Made by a program: the position numbers and the translations under genes. The notes under the pieces were generated by a model that saw only the letters and a program-made list of their open reading frames with translations, was not told the origin of the DNA and made no database searches. A DNA stretch of 64,000 nucleotides. Origin: Arcuatula senhousia. Its lineage: Eukaryota; Mollusca; Bivalvia; Mytilida; Mytilidae. The number at the start of each line of letters is the position of its first letter. Position 1 is the first letter of the stretch. The stretch covers positions 11,302,001 through 11,366,000 of the forward strand of contig OZ020317.1 of NCBI GenBank assembly GCA_963971305.1, written 5' to 3'. Shown here one piece after another: positions 53,199 through 62,957 of this stretch.

Positions 53199-53278
53199 TG
53201 AAAGGACATCATCAATATAACGGAACATGAGGTTGAAAGAGAGAGCTAGTCTACGGTCTTTTTTGTCTAGAAGAGATT
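53199..53278 (-). pseudogene. 80-bp chip of the Penelope-like RT inside the satellite
   Basis: TTTAGTGAAAGGACATCATC through CTAGTCTACGGTCTTTTTTG and TCTAGAAGAGATT repeats 52940-53025 of the neighbouring copy with one visible difference. Satellite units follow directly on the right. It suggests local template copying during array repair or expansion. Confidence 0.85.
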
Positions 53279-53984
53279 CTCGCAAAATAATAAAGAATTC
53301 TCACTAAATGACAAAGTATTCTCACAAAACGACAAAGTATTTTCACAATAAAAAAGTGATCCTAGTTTTATTTTTCAGTCACTCATTTTTATATACACAT
53401 GTAGTCGCAGCATTGTGCAATAAAAAATGATAAATATAGGTTGTTTATGCCCAACTACGAGGGGAATAACTCCTCAAAGAAATGATCATATAACTTTTCC
53501 TTTGTTACACGTTTTGTAGATATTGATGTGCTTATGCAACAGTATGCAACTTAATATGTGCTAACAATATGCAATTTAAAATTTCTAAATATATTTTATG
53601 GCTGTTAAATTGGGTTTGTGTGATGATATAACACTATATCATTAGTTGTTTGTAGTGTGTTGTTGGATTTATAATCGATATGTTTGTTTTTTTATCAACA
53701 GTCGATAAATGATTCTTAGCTAGCTATCAGTAACTGCGAGTGTTCTCAAGGGAGTTCCTCTACGTCTCAATGTTCTCGTATAGTGTTCTTGTCTCGTGGT
53801 GAATTGAACTCTTGTCGATTTTATTTTTAGAGTGTGTTATATTTATGCTTTATACAAGATTAGCAAAAGGGGGAAGGTTTGGCCCAAAATACTAGTTTAA
53901 CCCCGCCACATTTTATATGCGCCTGTGGAATCCTTGTACAAGCTTTTGTTTTTCCCTGTCATCTATCTGTTTTTGTTTTATGTC

Positions 53985-54155
53985 CAGAAATGGGTCTTGT
54001 CGATAATCTAGGGTTGGCTTTGGTATTTTAGTCCTGAGCCAGTGCAGGGACCTCTGGTCATGTTGAAGACTGCTGTCTGTTTTCCAATGTGATTTTTTAA
54101 ATTGCCGTTTCCTCATTGGTTGGTTGTGTCGCTTATTCCACATTTCTTTATCGTC
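53985..54155 (+). repeat. Dispersed 190-bp repeat, old copy 4
   Basis: GCCAGTGCAGGGACCTCTGG, then GGTTGTGTCGCTTATTCCAC align with the other copies. The minus-strand reading EMWNKRHNQPMRKRQFKKSH is open for 81 codons here and may preserve more of the source protein than the other copies. Confidence 0.55.
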
Positions 54156-54204
54156 CAAGATATGAGAGTAAATAAAAGTAAAATTTTAAGAAGAGGAAAA
54201 ACAA

Positions 54205-54400
54205 GGCAAGATGCTCCCAGTAGCCTAAATCACTCACCTTATGGTCTCTTATATGAGCTATTACCCCTATATAGATGATCATAAAATGGTCATCTGAAAA
54301 CTTTGACCCAATGGGGAGACTTTTATACTGCTTAATTAATGAGCTGAAGGTTTAATAAAGCAAAACAGCTTTTCACTATCTGCAATTAAGAGATATCATT
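54205..54400 (-). repeat. Decayed AGCTCACC-type fragment
   Basis: Reverse-oriented remnants: GATGCTCCCAGTAGCCTAAA then TCACTCACCTTATGGTCTC (inverse of the family's end) and GGTCATCTGAAAACTTTGAC, AATGAGCTGAA...AAACAGCTTTTC (inverse of an internal unit). Confidence 0.5.
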
Positions 54401-54841
54401 CTGTAGTGCAAAAAAGTATATATCTATATATTTGTTTATTGCAATGAGCCTCTTCATGGGTTGCTTGATTTCCCGGTTAATGGAGCATTTTTAATGTGAC
54501 CTTTTGATTCGATTTTTATCACCTCCCCCCCGGTTCTTGATAACTTTATTACCATTTTTTATGAAGTTTTGTGTTTTATCAAATGAAGTGATTTTCTGTA
54601 AATTATTAATGATTAAGCAAAAACTCAATGATTCCCAGATACCCCTATGAGGAGCCCTTAAGCGGCCATGTAGCATGTGCCCACGGCCACTGAGGCCATA
54701 TTAAGTTCTCTTGAACAATAAATTCGAATCTTTAAGGGACTGGCCCTGAGGGATATACGATTTGGTCCCATTTATCATAAGAAATTAATAAAGCTGCCTT
54801 AAAAATACTATAGACGTTTTGCCATTTTCAATTTTTGGGTA

Positions 54842-54900
54842 TATTGCCTCTGATGATTATCAGGTAGACGAAATGCGCGTCAGTCGTGGCGGCAAAATAT
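54842..54900 (+). ncRNA. Candidate hammerhead ribozyme upstream of the Penelope-like RT
   Basis: Contains the core boxes in order: CTGATGA (54850-54856), GAAA (54870-54873) and GTC (54879-54881) after the short ATGCGCG stem III typical of Penelope-element hammerheads. Flanks TATTGCC and GGCAAAATA can pair as stem I. Stem II (TTATCAGGTAGAC) does not pair obviously, so this copy may be inactive. That Penelope-like elements carry such ribozymes is established; activity here is not shown. Confidence 0.5.
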
Positions 54901-54994
54901 ATTGTCTGGAACTCTGTTGTATATATGTAATTTGATGTACAGTCTAACTTTCATGATAGCACTGTACCCGCTCCCACATTAACACTTTTAAACT

Positions 54995-56468
54995 TGCTAT
55001 AAATTACCCGTCGGTTAGCCTGGATAAAGAGGGAAAAGGACCAAGAACCAGAGCTTGAATCACTGTCGGACTGGGTAAGGACTATCCGAATAGACAAACT
55101 TCGCAAATGTGTGAACCCCCGGCCTTCTTCTGTATTTAGAGATCGTGAAGCTCTCAATTGTCTCTCTTCCTTACATGACAGGTATGTTGTCACGCCAGCA
55201 GACAAGGCTTCCAATAATATAGTTTTTGTATGTAAAGCACATTATTACAATTGTCTAATAAAAGAACTAGGCATTGATGGTAATACTTCCGCTAGTGCTA
55301 CATACACACGGACTACATTTAACTATGATGAAATCATAGCCAACCATCCTCTTTCAATATTCCAATGAAAGAGGAACATAAAGAGTTACCATATTTGTAC
55401 TGGATACCTAAACTTCACAAAAATCCGTACAAAGAAAGGTATATAGCTGGATCTTCATCATGTTCAACTACAGAGCTGTCCGTTCATTTAACTAAAATCT
55501 TGTCTGCTGTCAAAGAAGGTCAACAAGCATGCTCCAACACTATTTATAATCGTAGTGGAATTAACCATATGTGGATTTTGAAAAACTCAAAAGATTTGTT
55601 AGATCATTTTAAATCTAGATCATTTTCTGAGGTTCACTCTTTGAAAACGTTCGATTTTTCAACTTTATACACTACCTTGCCACACGAAAAACTAAAATGT
55701 CGCCTGAAAAAACTTCTCGAAAAAGCCTTTTCAAACTCAAGGAATTTTGTTGTTTTGGGTTATAATTCTACATTCTTTTCCAAAACATCTTTCAAAGATA
55801 AAATTTGTTACACACTGGAACAAGTTTGCAGTATGCTTGATTTCCTCATTGACAACATATTTGTCACCTTCGGAGGAGAGATTTTTCAACAAGAAATCGG
55901 CATTCCAATGGGCACAAACTGTGCTCTTCTCCTCGCCGATTTGTTTTTATACTCTTACGAGACTGAATTTCTTCAGGGACTCGTAAAGAACAAGAAGATG
56001 AAAGAGGCTAGGTCATTTAATCTTACATTCAGATATATTGATGATGTCCTTTCTGTCAATAACACTTCATTTGGTAGTTGGATTCCTTCAATATATCCTC
56101 CGGAATTGGAGATTAAAGAGACCACCGAATCTAATTGCTTCACGTCTTTCTTGGATTTGCACCTCGAATTTGACCCAGGTGGTCATCTCAGTACAAAAAT
56201 TTACGATAAACGAGACGATTTTAATTTTCAAATTATTAATTTTCCTAATCTACAGAGCAATATACCTACTTCTCCTGCATACGGTGTTTATATTTCTCAA
56301 CTTATTCGATATGCCAGGGCTTGCACACATTTCACAGATTTTTTTATCAGACACCGGTTTCTTCGTGACCGACTTTTGAAGCAGGGCTATAAGAAAATAC
56401 GTCTCATACGGATCACTAAAAAAATTCTTTCTTCGTTATCAGCCACTAGTAGAAAAGTTCAAAATTGA
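54995..56468 (+). pseudogene. Penelope-like reverse transcriptase, near full RT domain in two overlapping frames
   Basis: The first frame (about 54995-55368) has no early ATG. It reads WIKREKDQEPELESLSDWVR, then LHDRYVVTPADKASNNIVFV. The second (55365-56468, 367 codons) reads LPYLYWIPKLHKNPYKERYI (early RT motif), KTFDFSTLYTTLPHEKL (motif A), GIPMGTNCALLLADLFLYSY (motif B), FRYIDDVLSVNN (motif C), FTSFLDLHLEFD (motif D) and the conserved IYDKRDDFNF and SPAYGVYISQLIRYARAC blocks. The frames overlap by ATGA, which may be a one-base indel or a real arrangement. The C-terminus is cut short compared with the copy at 52494 (no GRHHAL...ISQMSADV). No endonuclease was seen. Penelope class is inferred from the motif set; exact clade is open. 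Confidence 0.8.
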
Positions 56469-56501
56469 GTTTAAAGATATGATAGTTAATTGTTTTAATT
56501 A

Positions 56502-57085
56502 GTGTTTGACTGGTCTGTTGTACTGAGATGATCACCTCAATATGCCTATTGTGTCTCACAATAATGTTGTGTTCTATGGTCATTACAGGATCCTAAGATC
56601 GCAATGGAAGAGGGAGGTTTGGCGCCATAAAACCTGGTTTAACCCACCACTTCTTTGGAAGTGCCTGTTCCAAGTCAGGACCATTGCGATCTTAAATTCA
56701 TCTGGTTTTGTGTTTCTCTCAAATAAAAATTACAACCAAGTTCCAGACAAAAGCTTCTGTATTTTGTTCATGATAACTTTCATATCCTACATGTCCTATT
56801 ATGTTCGACTTATAAAACCTAATTCAAAGAAAATTTTACAGTGTCGCACTATTCTATGTAACTATATATATTATGGACTTGAAGATCGCAATGGAAGAGG
56901 GAGGTTTGGCGCCATAAAACCTGGTTTAACCCACCATTTCGTTTGAAATGCCTGTACCAAGTCAGGACCATTGCGATCCACCAGTTCTCCGGTATGACTG
57001 ATTCGTTTTTGTCATTTTCTCTGGACAATGAGATTGATCATTCAAGTTCGGTAGTTTTGTTATTACCTTTATTTAGTAAATTTAA
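56502..57085 (+). repeat. Dispersed repeat with two GATCGCAATGG...CCATTGCGATC units
   Basis: A copy of the repeat at 24118-26480 without its insertions. Two near-identical ~100-bp units (about 56597-56695 and 56884-56980) share GCAATGGAAGAGGGAGGTTT, GGCGCCATAAAACCTGGTTT, AACCCACCA and GTCAGGACCATTGCGATC, with GATCGCAATGG/CCATTGCGATC inverted ends. The tail CATTCAAGTTCGGTAGTTTT then GTTATTACC is shared with 26460 and, loosely, 43320. Confidence 0.7.
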
Positions 57086-58029
57086 AAATTTTCAAAACCC
57101 AGAATATCTTCCTACCCAGGCATAGGTATGCGGGATCTTAGTCCTTATTTGGTTCCAGTTCGGCATTTTTTTTTGGGGGGGGGGTTAATCTATGCTCTTT
57201 ATATTCATAATCTAAACTATCTATCATTTCCAACCTTATGGGGGAGCGCCTTTGATGAGAATAAGCCATTTCCATTTTCTGCCGCTGAGTATTACACTGC
57301 AAATATGCCGGACGCATGACGCGTCCAGACGCGTTCCTTTTTTTAACACCGTATGTTCAATTTTGAACACCAGTGTTCAAAGTTTAACACACCAATTAAA
57401 GTAAGGAACACTAAGTGTTCCAAATTATAACACTTAAGTTTAAAAAATGTGTTCAGTCAGGGAACATTATGTGTCTGTTTATACTGAAATAGGTTCTTGT
57501 TGGTTTTAGTTCCTATTCAGTGTTGTATAATTTTATGGTCTTTTATAATATCATAAAATCTATCAAATGTGTTGCTTAGTTGACCAATTTTCCAACCTTT
57601 CGAAATATGACAATGACAAAGCTATCGGGCTCTAACAAATCATATTAATATATCACACCCGGGATTACACCACATGTTTCTTGAAAGTTTTTGATGATGT
57701 CTCTTTAAATTCAGTAAGAAACCGAAAAGGAAAGATAAATAAATGTTTTTATCAAGACTCATATCACAGAATTGTAATGTGTTCACTATTGGAACATTAT
57801 GCGTCCGACAGAACACTTTTTCGTTGAACAGTAAGTGTTCAAATACCCACGCTTCCAAACCACTATACGCACGTGCAGTCAGACCGGAAATCGATAAAAA
57901 TTGGCGGTGTTTTCAATGTTTTGAATGTTTTAAAGAACAAGACGTCAAAGAATCCTGATTTTCACGTATGTTTAGTTTATTTAAATGACAAGATAATGAC
58001 AAACCTATATAAAACATTACACTGAAGGA

Positions 58030-58119
58030 GAAAAGTTCGTTTGTAGCTTGTGCTGCTTTTATTCAGGCAATTTCAATATGTCTATGGGTAAACATTTTGT
58101 CAGAAATCACAAACTTTGA
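58030..58119 (+). pseudogene. C2H2 zinc-finger-like fragment inside the CACTG element
   Basis: EKFVCSLCCFYSGNFNMSMG then KHFVRNHKL and a stop. Cys and His spacing C-x3-C-x12-H-x4-H fits a C2H2 finger. A further piece at 58162-58407 (EYRFKVHVHRKHRISDD) looks like the His half of another finger. Such fingers occur in proteins of several DNA transposons; no source protein is assigned. Confidence 0.4.
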
Positions 58120-58429
58120 CGTTTCATATGCAATAGGTTCCTTTGAGATTACTTCACGCAATTGGAGTACCGATTTAAAGTGCATGTTCACAGGAAACAT
58201 AGAATTTCTGATGACTGTGTTGAAGATAATGAACATGAACCCGAATTTTATATTGCTTTGCATACTGTAAACCTCAACTACGAATTAAAAAACCCACTAA
58301 CTACCATATTTTCAGCAATTCACGAAAATAGATACCCACGAACAAAATATAGTCCACAGTATATAAGGTCACACCACTCCATTATTCATGTGTTAATGTC
58401 AACATAATATGATGCAGGTTATACCTGTG

Positions 58430-58724
58430 ACGCTCCCGAAGTTAGAACGTATCCCTAAATATTTTACAAGGTAAAATAAGTTTTCAAATGTTTATTGGGC
58501 AATTAATTGAAACAAATTCTTATTCGAAAATAAAAACAAAGTAGCTTTTCTTGTGGGTCCTGTGTGCGCTTAATGACGTCAGGAATTTTCAAAGAAAAAA
58601 GCGTTAAAAAGACGCAGAAAGTTCGGGAAACCGCGCGTGGTTTACCGGACGTTGAAGGAAAATTGAGCCCATAGTACAACTAGAATATTGACATTTCTAC
58701 CATTATCGCTCCCTTCGGGAGCGT
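58430..58724. repeat. ACGCTCCCGAAG MITE, copy 2
   Basis: Same ends and length as 14419-14712. Interior matches include CTTTTCTTGTGGGTCCTGTG, TGCGCTTAATGACGTCAG and CATAGTACAACTAGAATATT. Confidence 0.8.
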
Positions 58725-59789
58725 ATTATCCATCTGTACTTCAATGCTTCAATGTACATGTAATATGAAATATATTTTTATTTTATGTTATTAGATCCTG
58801 TTTGAATTTGCTGTTCGTTGTGGTGATGAAAAGCTTTCTGCTGTGGAAGATTGTACCAACAGTTCACAGAATGATGGGAAATGACTATGAAAACAATAAA
58901 TCTGAGGTGATTATCTTTTTTGACAAAGGTATTTAGTGATGGTCTTCAGCTTTGTGTCAGATACAAATTCCTCTGAATTTCTGAAACTGCTGAACAATGT
59001 TTGCTGACCTTAGTACACACGGTGATTAGCGATTAGGAATACACAGGGATTTAATTTATTTGATTGTATATGTACATGACTGTATAACTCCACCGTGATA
59101 TAAAGACAACTCAAAACCATTTTTTGATTATATGTAATCAAAAGTCTGTTTTCATCGTTCATCAACATTTATTGCCTGCTAAGAAGTTTATGACTTTCGG
59201 CAATACACCATTTTTTATTACAATTAATTGTTGGATAAATGAGGAAAAATCTTTACTGATGTTTTTTTTTCTAGAATGCTGATGATGACCAAGTGCAGAA
59301 AGAATTAGAAACTAAGGCACTGGTACTGCCCCACCTTGGATGGCACCAACATTGGCATATACATTGTAGGGGACACAAAGGCAGTGTAGTGTGACCTCCA
59401 CCTTGACTCAGTTGTTGAGTGTATACTATGTGTTTGATATAGACTATCCCAAGTGTTATGCAATGTTTCTTAGATTACTACAAATTTTATTTTTTATGAA
59501 AAAATATGAAAATTGCTTGTTATTGGATATGAAACTTATTTCAATTTGAAAATATTATAAAATGATATAGAAACATAATTTTAAGATTATTTTTCGAGTA
59601 ATGCATAAATTTCAATTGTAAATGTTTTTTTTTTCAAATGTAAATTTTCCTGTAGTCATTCATACAGTCGTATTTTCAATTGTCTCTTATATTCTATTGT
59701 TGAATAATTGCTTAAAAATAAATAAGTTGAAAATTAGAAATTTGTTGTTGCTTTTATTTCACAGAATATCCCAAAGAAAATTATGGAAC
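58725..59789. other. Interior of the CACTG element, no firm gene
   Basis: Short open pieces near 58795-58915 and 59280-59395 are flanked by intron-like sequence (a ...TTTTTTTTCTAG acceptor near 59273). They could be decayed exons of a transposon gene. No family recognised. Confidence 0.3.
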
Positions 59790-60299
59790 ACTTTTATCTG
59801 GAACACATAAAAAAGTGTTCCAGATTTATATACATAGTGTTCTATATTTGAACATTTATGTCTTGAACACAGTCCATGTGTTCCAGAAGTGTTTCATGCC
59901 TTTAAACATGTAAATGTGTTCAATATTGCACACAAGGACATGTTCCAGATTTTAACACATATGTTCAAAAAATACACACATAGCGTTCCAGATATGCACA
60001 CATAGTATTCCAGCTATGAACACTCAGTGTTCAACAAATGTACACATGGCATTCCAAATTTGCACACATGGTGTTAAAAGTTGAACATGCATGTTAAGTT
60101 TTAGAACACATTTACATGTTCCAAAAGTGTTTCATTGGAACACATTTAGGCGTTCAAGAAGTGTTCTAAATCTTAACACTTATATTTACAGTGTATGTAA
60201 GATATTTTAGATTTTAACCTATTTTAATCATTTTAATGCTCAAAAGACTGATACCCCATTTTTGGCCTATAAAAATATGAGGTACCCGACAAAGTAATT

Positions 60300-60800
60300 G
60301 CTGAAATACTGAACATGTGGATTACCAGACCCGGAAAAAACATTCGTAATACAATTACAGTGGTGAGACGAAATGCATGTCAGGTGTAACAAAATTAGTC
60401 TGGAACTTTTTTTGTAATTTCAAGTTATTTCTTACATCCGTGACGATAAGCGCTGCTGGATGAGTTTTAATTCCACGAGGCTTGCCCGCTCCGACATCAA
60501 CTTTTTGTGTTGACTAAAGAACACACATCACAGCCATAAATGGTCATAAATCATGCGTTTAAATTTAATAAAGTCAAAACCTTATAAAGATTCTTCCTAC
60601 ACTCAGTCTATCCGAGACATAGTTTAATTTGATCTTAGTCCAAATTTGGTTTCCAGTTCGACTTTTTTTAGTACGTGCTCTTCATGTTCGTGATAGACGA
60701 AATGAGTGTCATGCAGGCTAAGCAAAATTTATTGTCTGAAGAACTCTGTTGTATTTTTTATTTCCGACATTGAAAACTGAATTATTACGCTTTTGATAGT
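60300..60800 (+). pseudogene. Decayed Penelope-like leader sequences
   Basis: Two pieces, near 60365-60415 and 60692-60750, contain GAGACGAAATGCATGTCAGG and ATAGACGAAATGAGTGTCAT, followed by variants of CAAAATT...GTCTGGAAC. These parallel the segment around the hammerhead candidate at 54865-54915, but CTGATGA is lost in both. An intervening CTCCGACATCAACTTTTTGT and GTCTATCCGAGAC recall the RT leader near 54965-55095. Confidence 0.5.
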
Positions 60801-61218
60801 ACTTGGCTAATTTAATATTCTATTTCGGGTTAATAAAAGCGGGGGGAAAAGTTTTTATTTTAGACAATTTTAAGGCCCCCCCCTTTAAAAAATGAAATAA
60901 AAAGGAAAAGAAAGAAATAATATGGCTTTGAAAAAATGTCTAAACAAATAAGTATTCTGAAAAAAAAAGCGTTTTGTTGCACTTAAAGTTCAATAAACCT
61001 CAGTTATTTGGTTTGACCCATATTTTGGATGTGTATTGATTTATAATTGTAACGGTCGACCTACTTTTATATCTACCTCATACATATTCATAGTATGCAG
61101 AAAAGAAGCCATGATGCCTGTTGTGTTCTTACATGGACGACATTTTACAACTTTATTTGCAAAGTTTATTTACAAAAAGTAAAAACGACGGCGCCAAATA
61201 AATTTTCGGAGCTCGTAA

Positions 61219-61294
61219 ATGGACACATCGTCCATAATTACTCAAGTCGGACGAGATGAGGAACTTCTTAATACGTTTCCTCCATCGGAAAAAG
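61219..61294 (+). CDS. Candidate first coding exon of an unknown gene
   Basis: ATG at 61219 opens MDTSSIITQVGRDEELLNTF then PPSEK, and a perfect donor AAAG|GTAAGT follows in phase 1. The 5' flank (CGACGGCGCCAAATAAATTTT, CGGAGCTCG) is richer in CpG than its surroundings, as at a promoter. The family is not recognised. The gene would continue right, out of the transposon-rich zone. Evidence is codon-like composition plus the splice site. Confidence 0.5.
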
Positions 61295-61579
61295 GTAAGT
61301 GTTTACGTTGTGTTGGCCAAAACATGGCGATTTATAATTCGAGTACCTGTTCCTCCGCGGTACAATATAGTTCGTCAAATTGACAGCAAAGACATCTGCA
61401 TTTTGGTCTAAATCGTTTAAAAAGTGACTTTTGTATTGAAAAATTGTATTATTCTACTACAATTTTGATAAAACAAGGCAGCACGTGATCAAATTCAATG
61501 TTTATAAAGTTCAAGGTCGAGTAAACAATCGTGTGCCAAGAATTTTAAAACTTTATTGCGCCCTTTATTTTAATTACAG

Positions 61580-61687
61580 AAAAAGAAGCTCATGTAAAAA
61601 GCATGTTTAGGAAACAAATAAAGTGTGTTAACGATTGGGTTAACAATCGGAGGCATTTATCAATGCTTTTTCAACATAAAACGCGAA
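61580..61687 (+). CDS. Possible second exon of the same gene
   Basis: After CGCCCTTTATTTTAATTACAG the frame continues in phase with 61294 as EKEAHVKSMFRKQIKCVNDW then VNNRRHLSMLFQHKT. A GTATGT donor occurs at 61688. The intron would be 285 bp. The acidic-to-basic helical reading is plausible but no family is recognised, and the 3' border is a guess. Confidence 0.35.
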
Positions 61688-61914
61688 GTATGTTTATTTT
61701 AGTGGCACTTCCGGTGAAGCAAAAAGGGGGAGGGTGCCTTTTCAAAATCCAACGAATCATTTTATTGTGGATTTTTTTGTAAGATAAAAAAACATTGTTA
61801 TGACAAACAAATATATCTATGTAATCCATAACACTTGCACCAGTGATTGAACACTTGTGTTGGGTTGTGAGTCGTGACAGCTTGTTGAAACTTGAAAGCT
61901 ATAGCCTATAGATG

Positions 61915-62125
61915 GGGGTGGACAGGGGGTTCTCTTCCCCTGTTTTCCACCTCCACTCCCCGCCGTTCCACCCCCTCTCCCCACCACCTCAACCCCCGTA
62001 CCCCCTTGTCCACCCATGTACCCCCGCTCCCCGCCCCTTCCACCCCCATTCCCTGCCCCTTCTACCCCCCTCCCCACCTCCTCAACCCCGGTACCCCTGT
62101 CCCACCTGTCCGCCCCCTCATAGAT
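61915..62125 (+). repeat. C-rich low-complexity minisatellite
   Basis: Units such as CCACCTCCACTCCCCGCCGT, CCACCCCC and CTCCCCACC recur with strong C/G strand asymmetry; the minus strand has many G runs able to form quadruplexes. Proline-rich open frames here are composition artefacts. Confidence 0.75.
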
Positions 62126-62239
62126 TTAGCAGTCAATCCAAAGGTCTGTCAAACACAGAACAAATCTGGTAAAATTTGTCTTGGTCCAGTAAAATATTTT
62201 GACTTTTTCCATTGCAATGTACATGGTTACAGCAGTGTC

Positions 62240-62337
62240 CGTTCGATAGTCCGAAGGGTCGATAGTCCGAAGGGGCAATGGTCCGAAGGGTCAATAGTCC
62301 GAAGGGTCGATAGTCCGAAGGGTCATTGGTCCGACAA
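62240..62337 (+). repeat. Tandem repeat GATAGTCCGAAGGGTC
   Basis: Six units of about 15-16 bp: (A/T)AGTCCGAAGGGTC(G/A) with a GGTCCGAAGG variant. Small local minisatellite. Confidence 0.85.
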
Positions 62338-62953
62338 CGCGCTCATCCATTCATAACATAAAGAATCCTGACCACCCGTGTGGGCAAGACAGGGTGCATA
62401 TTTATCCATGCTTTTTATATTTTTCTTAATGAAGAATAAAGAAAGGTTGGTCCCCAGTACAGTCATGACAGCATCACGATTGCCGTTTCATCAAGCAATC
62501 GTCAGGGGACAAGCATTTGATTCTGAGAGGGGAGCCTGGCAGTTTTTTGTAAATTAAAGGATTCTGGCCTTTACTTCCAAAAATAAATAAATACATGATC
62601 TGTATGGTATGTAGAAAATAAATATTCTCGCCGCGTAGCTGCGGAAAAATAAATCAAATGGTCGTCCCCTTACAATGTAGCTCAATTGTAAAGATTTTGA
62701 ATAAAATGGTCGCCTCTTTCGAATTCGCTAAATTGATGTAAATCTCATTTTTAATTGGAAAACACTAATTTTCACTATACCATTAACTCTTTAGCGTGTA
62801 ACAACTAATGGAGCAATGTGTTCATGGCAACAAAAGACCTACAAAACAAGAAGTGGTTGTCTGACAGGTCTGAAGCTTAAGGTTGCTCTAAGTTTCAAAT
62901 AATTCTAATGTACGATTTCTGGGTCGGAGGAAATTTTTATGAAAATTATCGTA
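62338..62953. other. Non-coding stretch, no gene seen
   Basis: AT-rich sequence with no recognised exon or repeat. It includes the short palindromic CGCCGCGTAGCTGCGG-like motif near 62630. Confidence 0.4.
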
Positions 62954-62957
62954 TTAA

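Larger units (their letters stand above)
49765..53345 (+). repeat. Satellite TTCTCACATAATGACAAAGTA, right block
   Basis: Over 100 imperfect units of about 20-24 bp, with variants such as TTTTCACAGAATGACAAAGT and ACTCACTTACGGCAAAGT. Blocks of several hundred bp are repeated (for example the stretch near 50130-50470 reappears near 51010-51360), so a higher order exists. A Penelope-like element interrupts it at 52206-53095. Open frames through the array give CENTLSLCENS-like repeats and are not genes. Confidence 0.88.
53346..54841. other. Spacer with old repeats, no gene
   Basis: AT-rich sequence. It contains an old copy of the 190-bp dispersed repeat (53985-54155), a reverse-oriented decayed AGCTCACC-type fragment (54205-54400) and a C run near 54524. 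No exon recognised. Confidence 0.5.
57295..60193. mobile_element. CACTG...CAGTG element with subterminal GTGTTC repeats
   Basis: The left end CACTGCAAATAT and right end ATATTTACAGTG are inverse with one mismatch, and TA abuts both sides (57293-57294, 60194-60195). Near both ends there are dense inverted and direct copies of AACACT/AGTGTT and GTGTTCCA (57330-57480 and 57775-57850; 59790-60185). CACT-type ends, a 2-bp flank and many short subterminal repeats resemble CACTA/EnSpm (CMC) elements. Zinc-finger-like fragments and an ACGCTCCCGAAG MITE lie inside. No DDE transposase was identified. Confidence 0.6.

Noticed and set aside
49765..53345. Regular short repeats suggesting a CRISPR array, and CENTLSLCENS open frames
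   Set aside because: Units follow each other without unique spacers and vary freely; the setting is a eukaryotic satellite. The open frames are products of the repeat.
57128..57319. 63-codon open frame just before the CACTG element
   Set aside because: Contains a G run and ends at the element border; no family resemblance.
61892..62356. Proline-rich 154-codon open frame
   Set aside because: Composition effect of a C-rich minisatellite; the overlapping frame is equally proline-rich.
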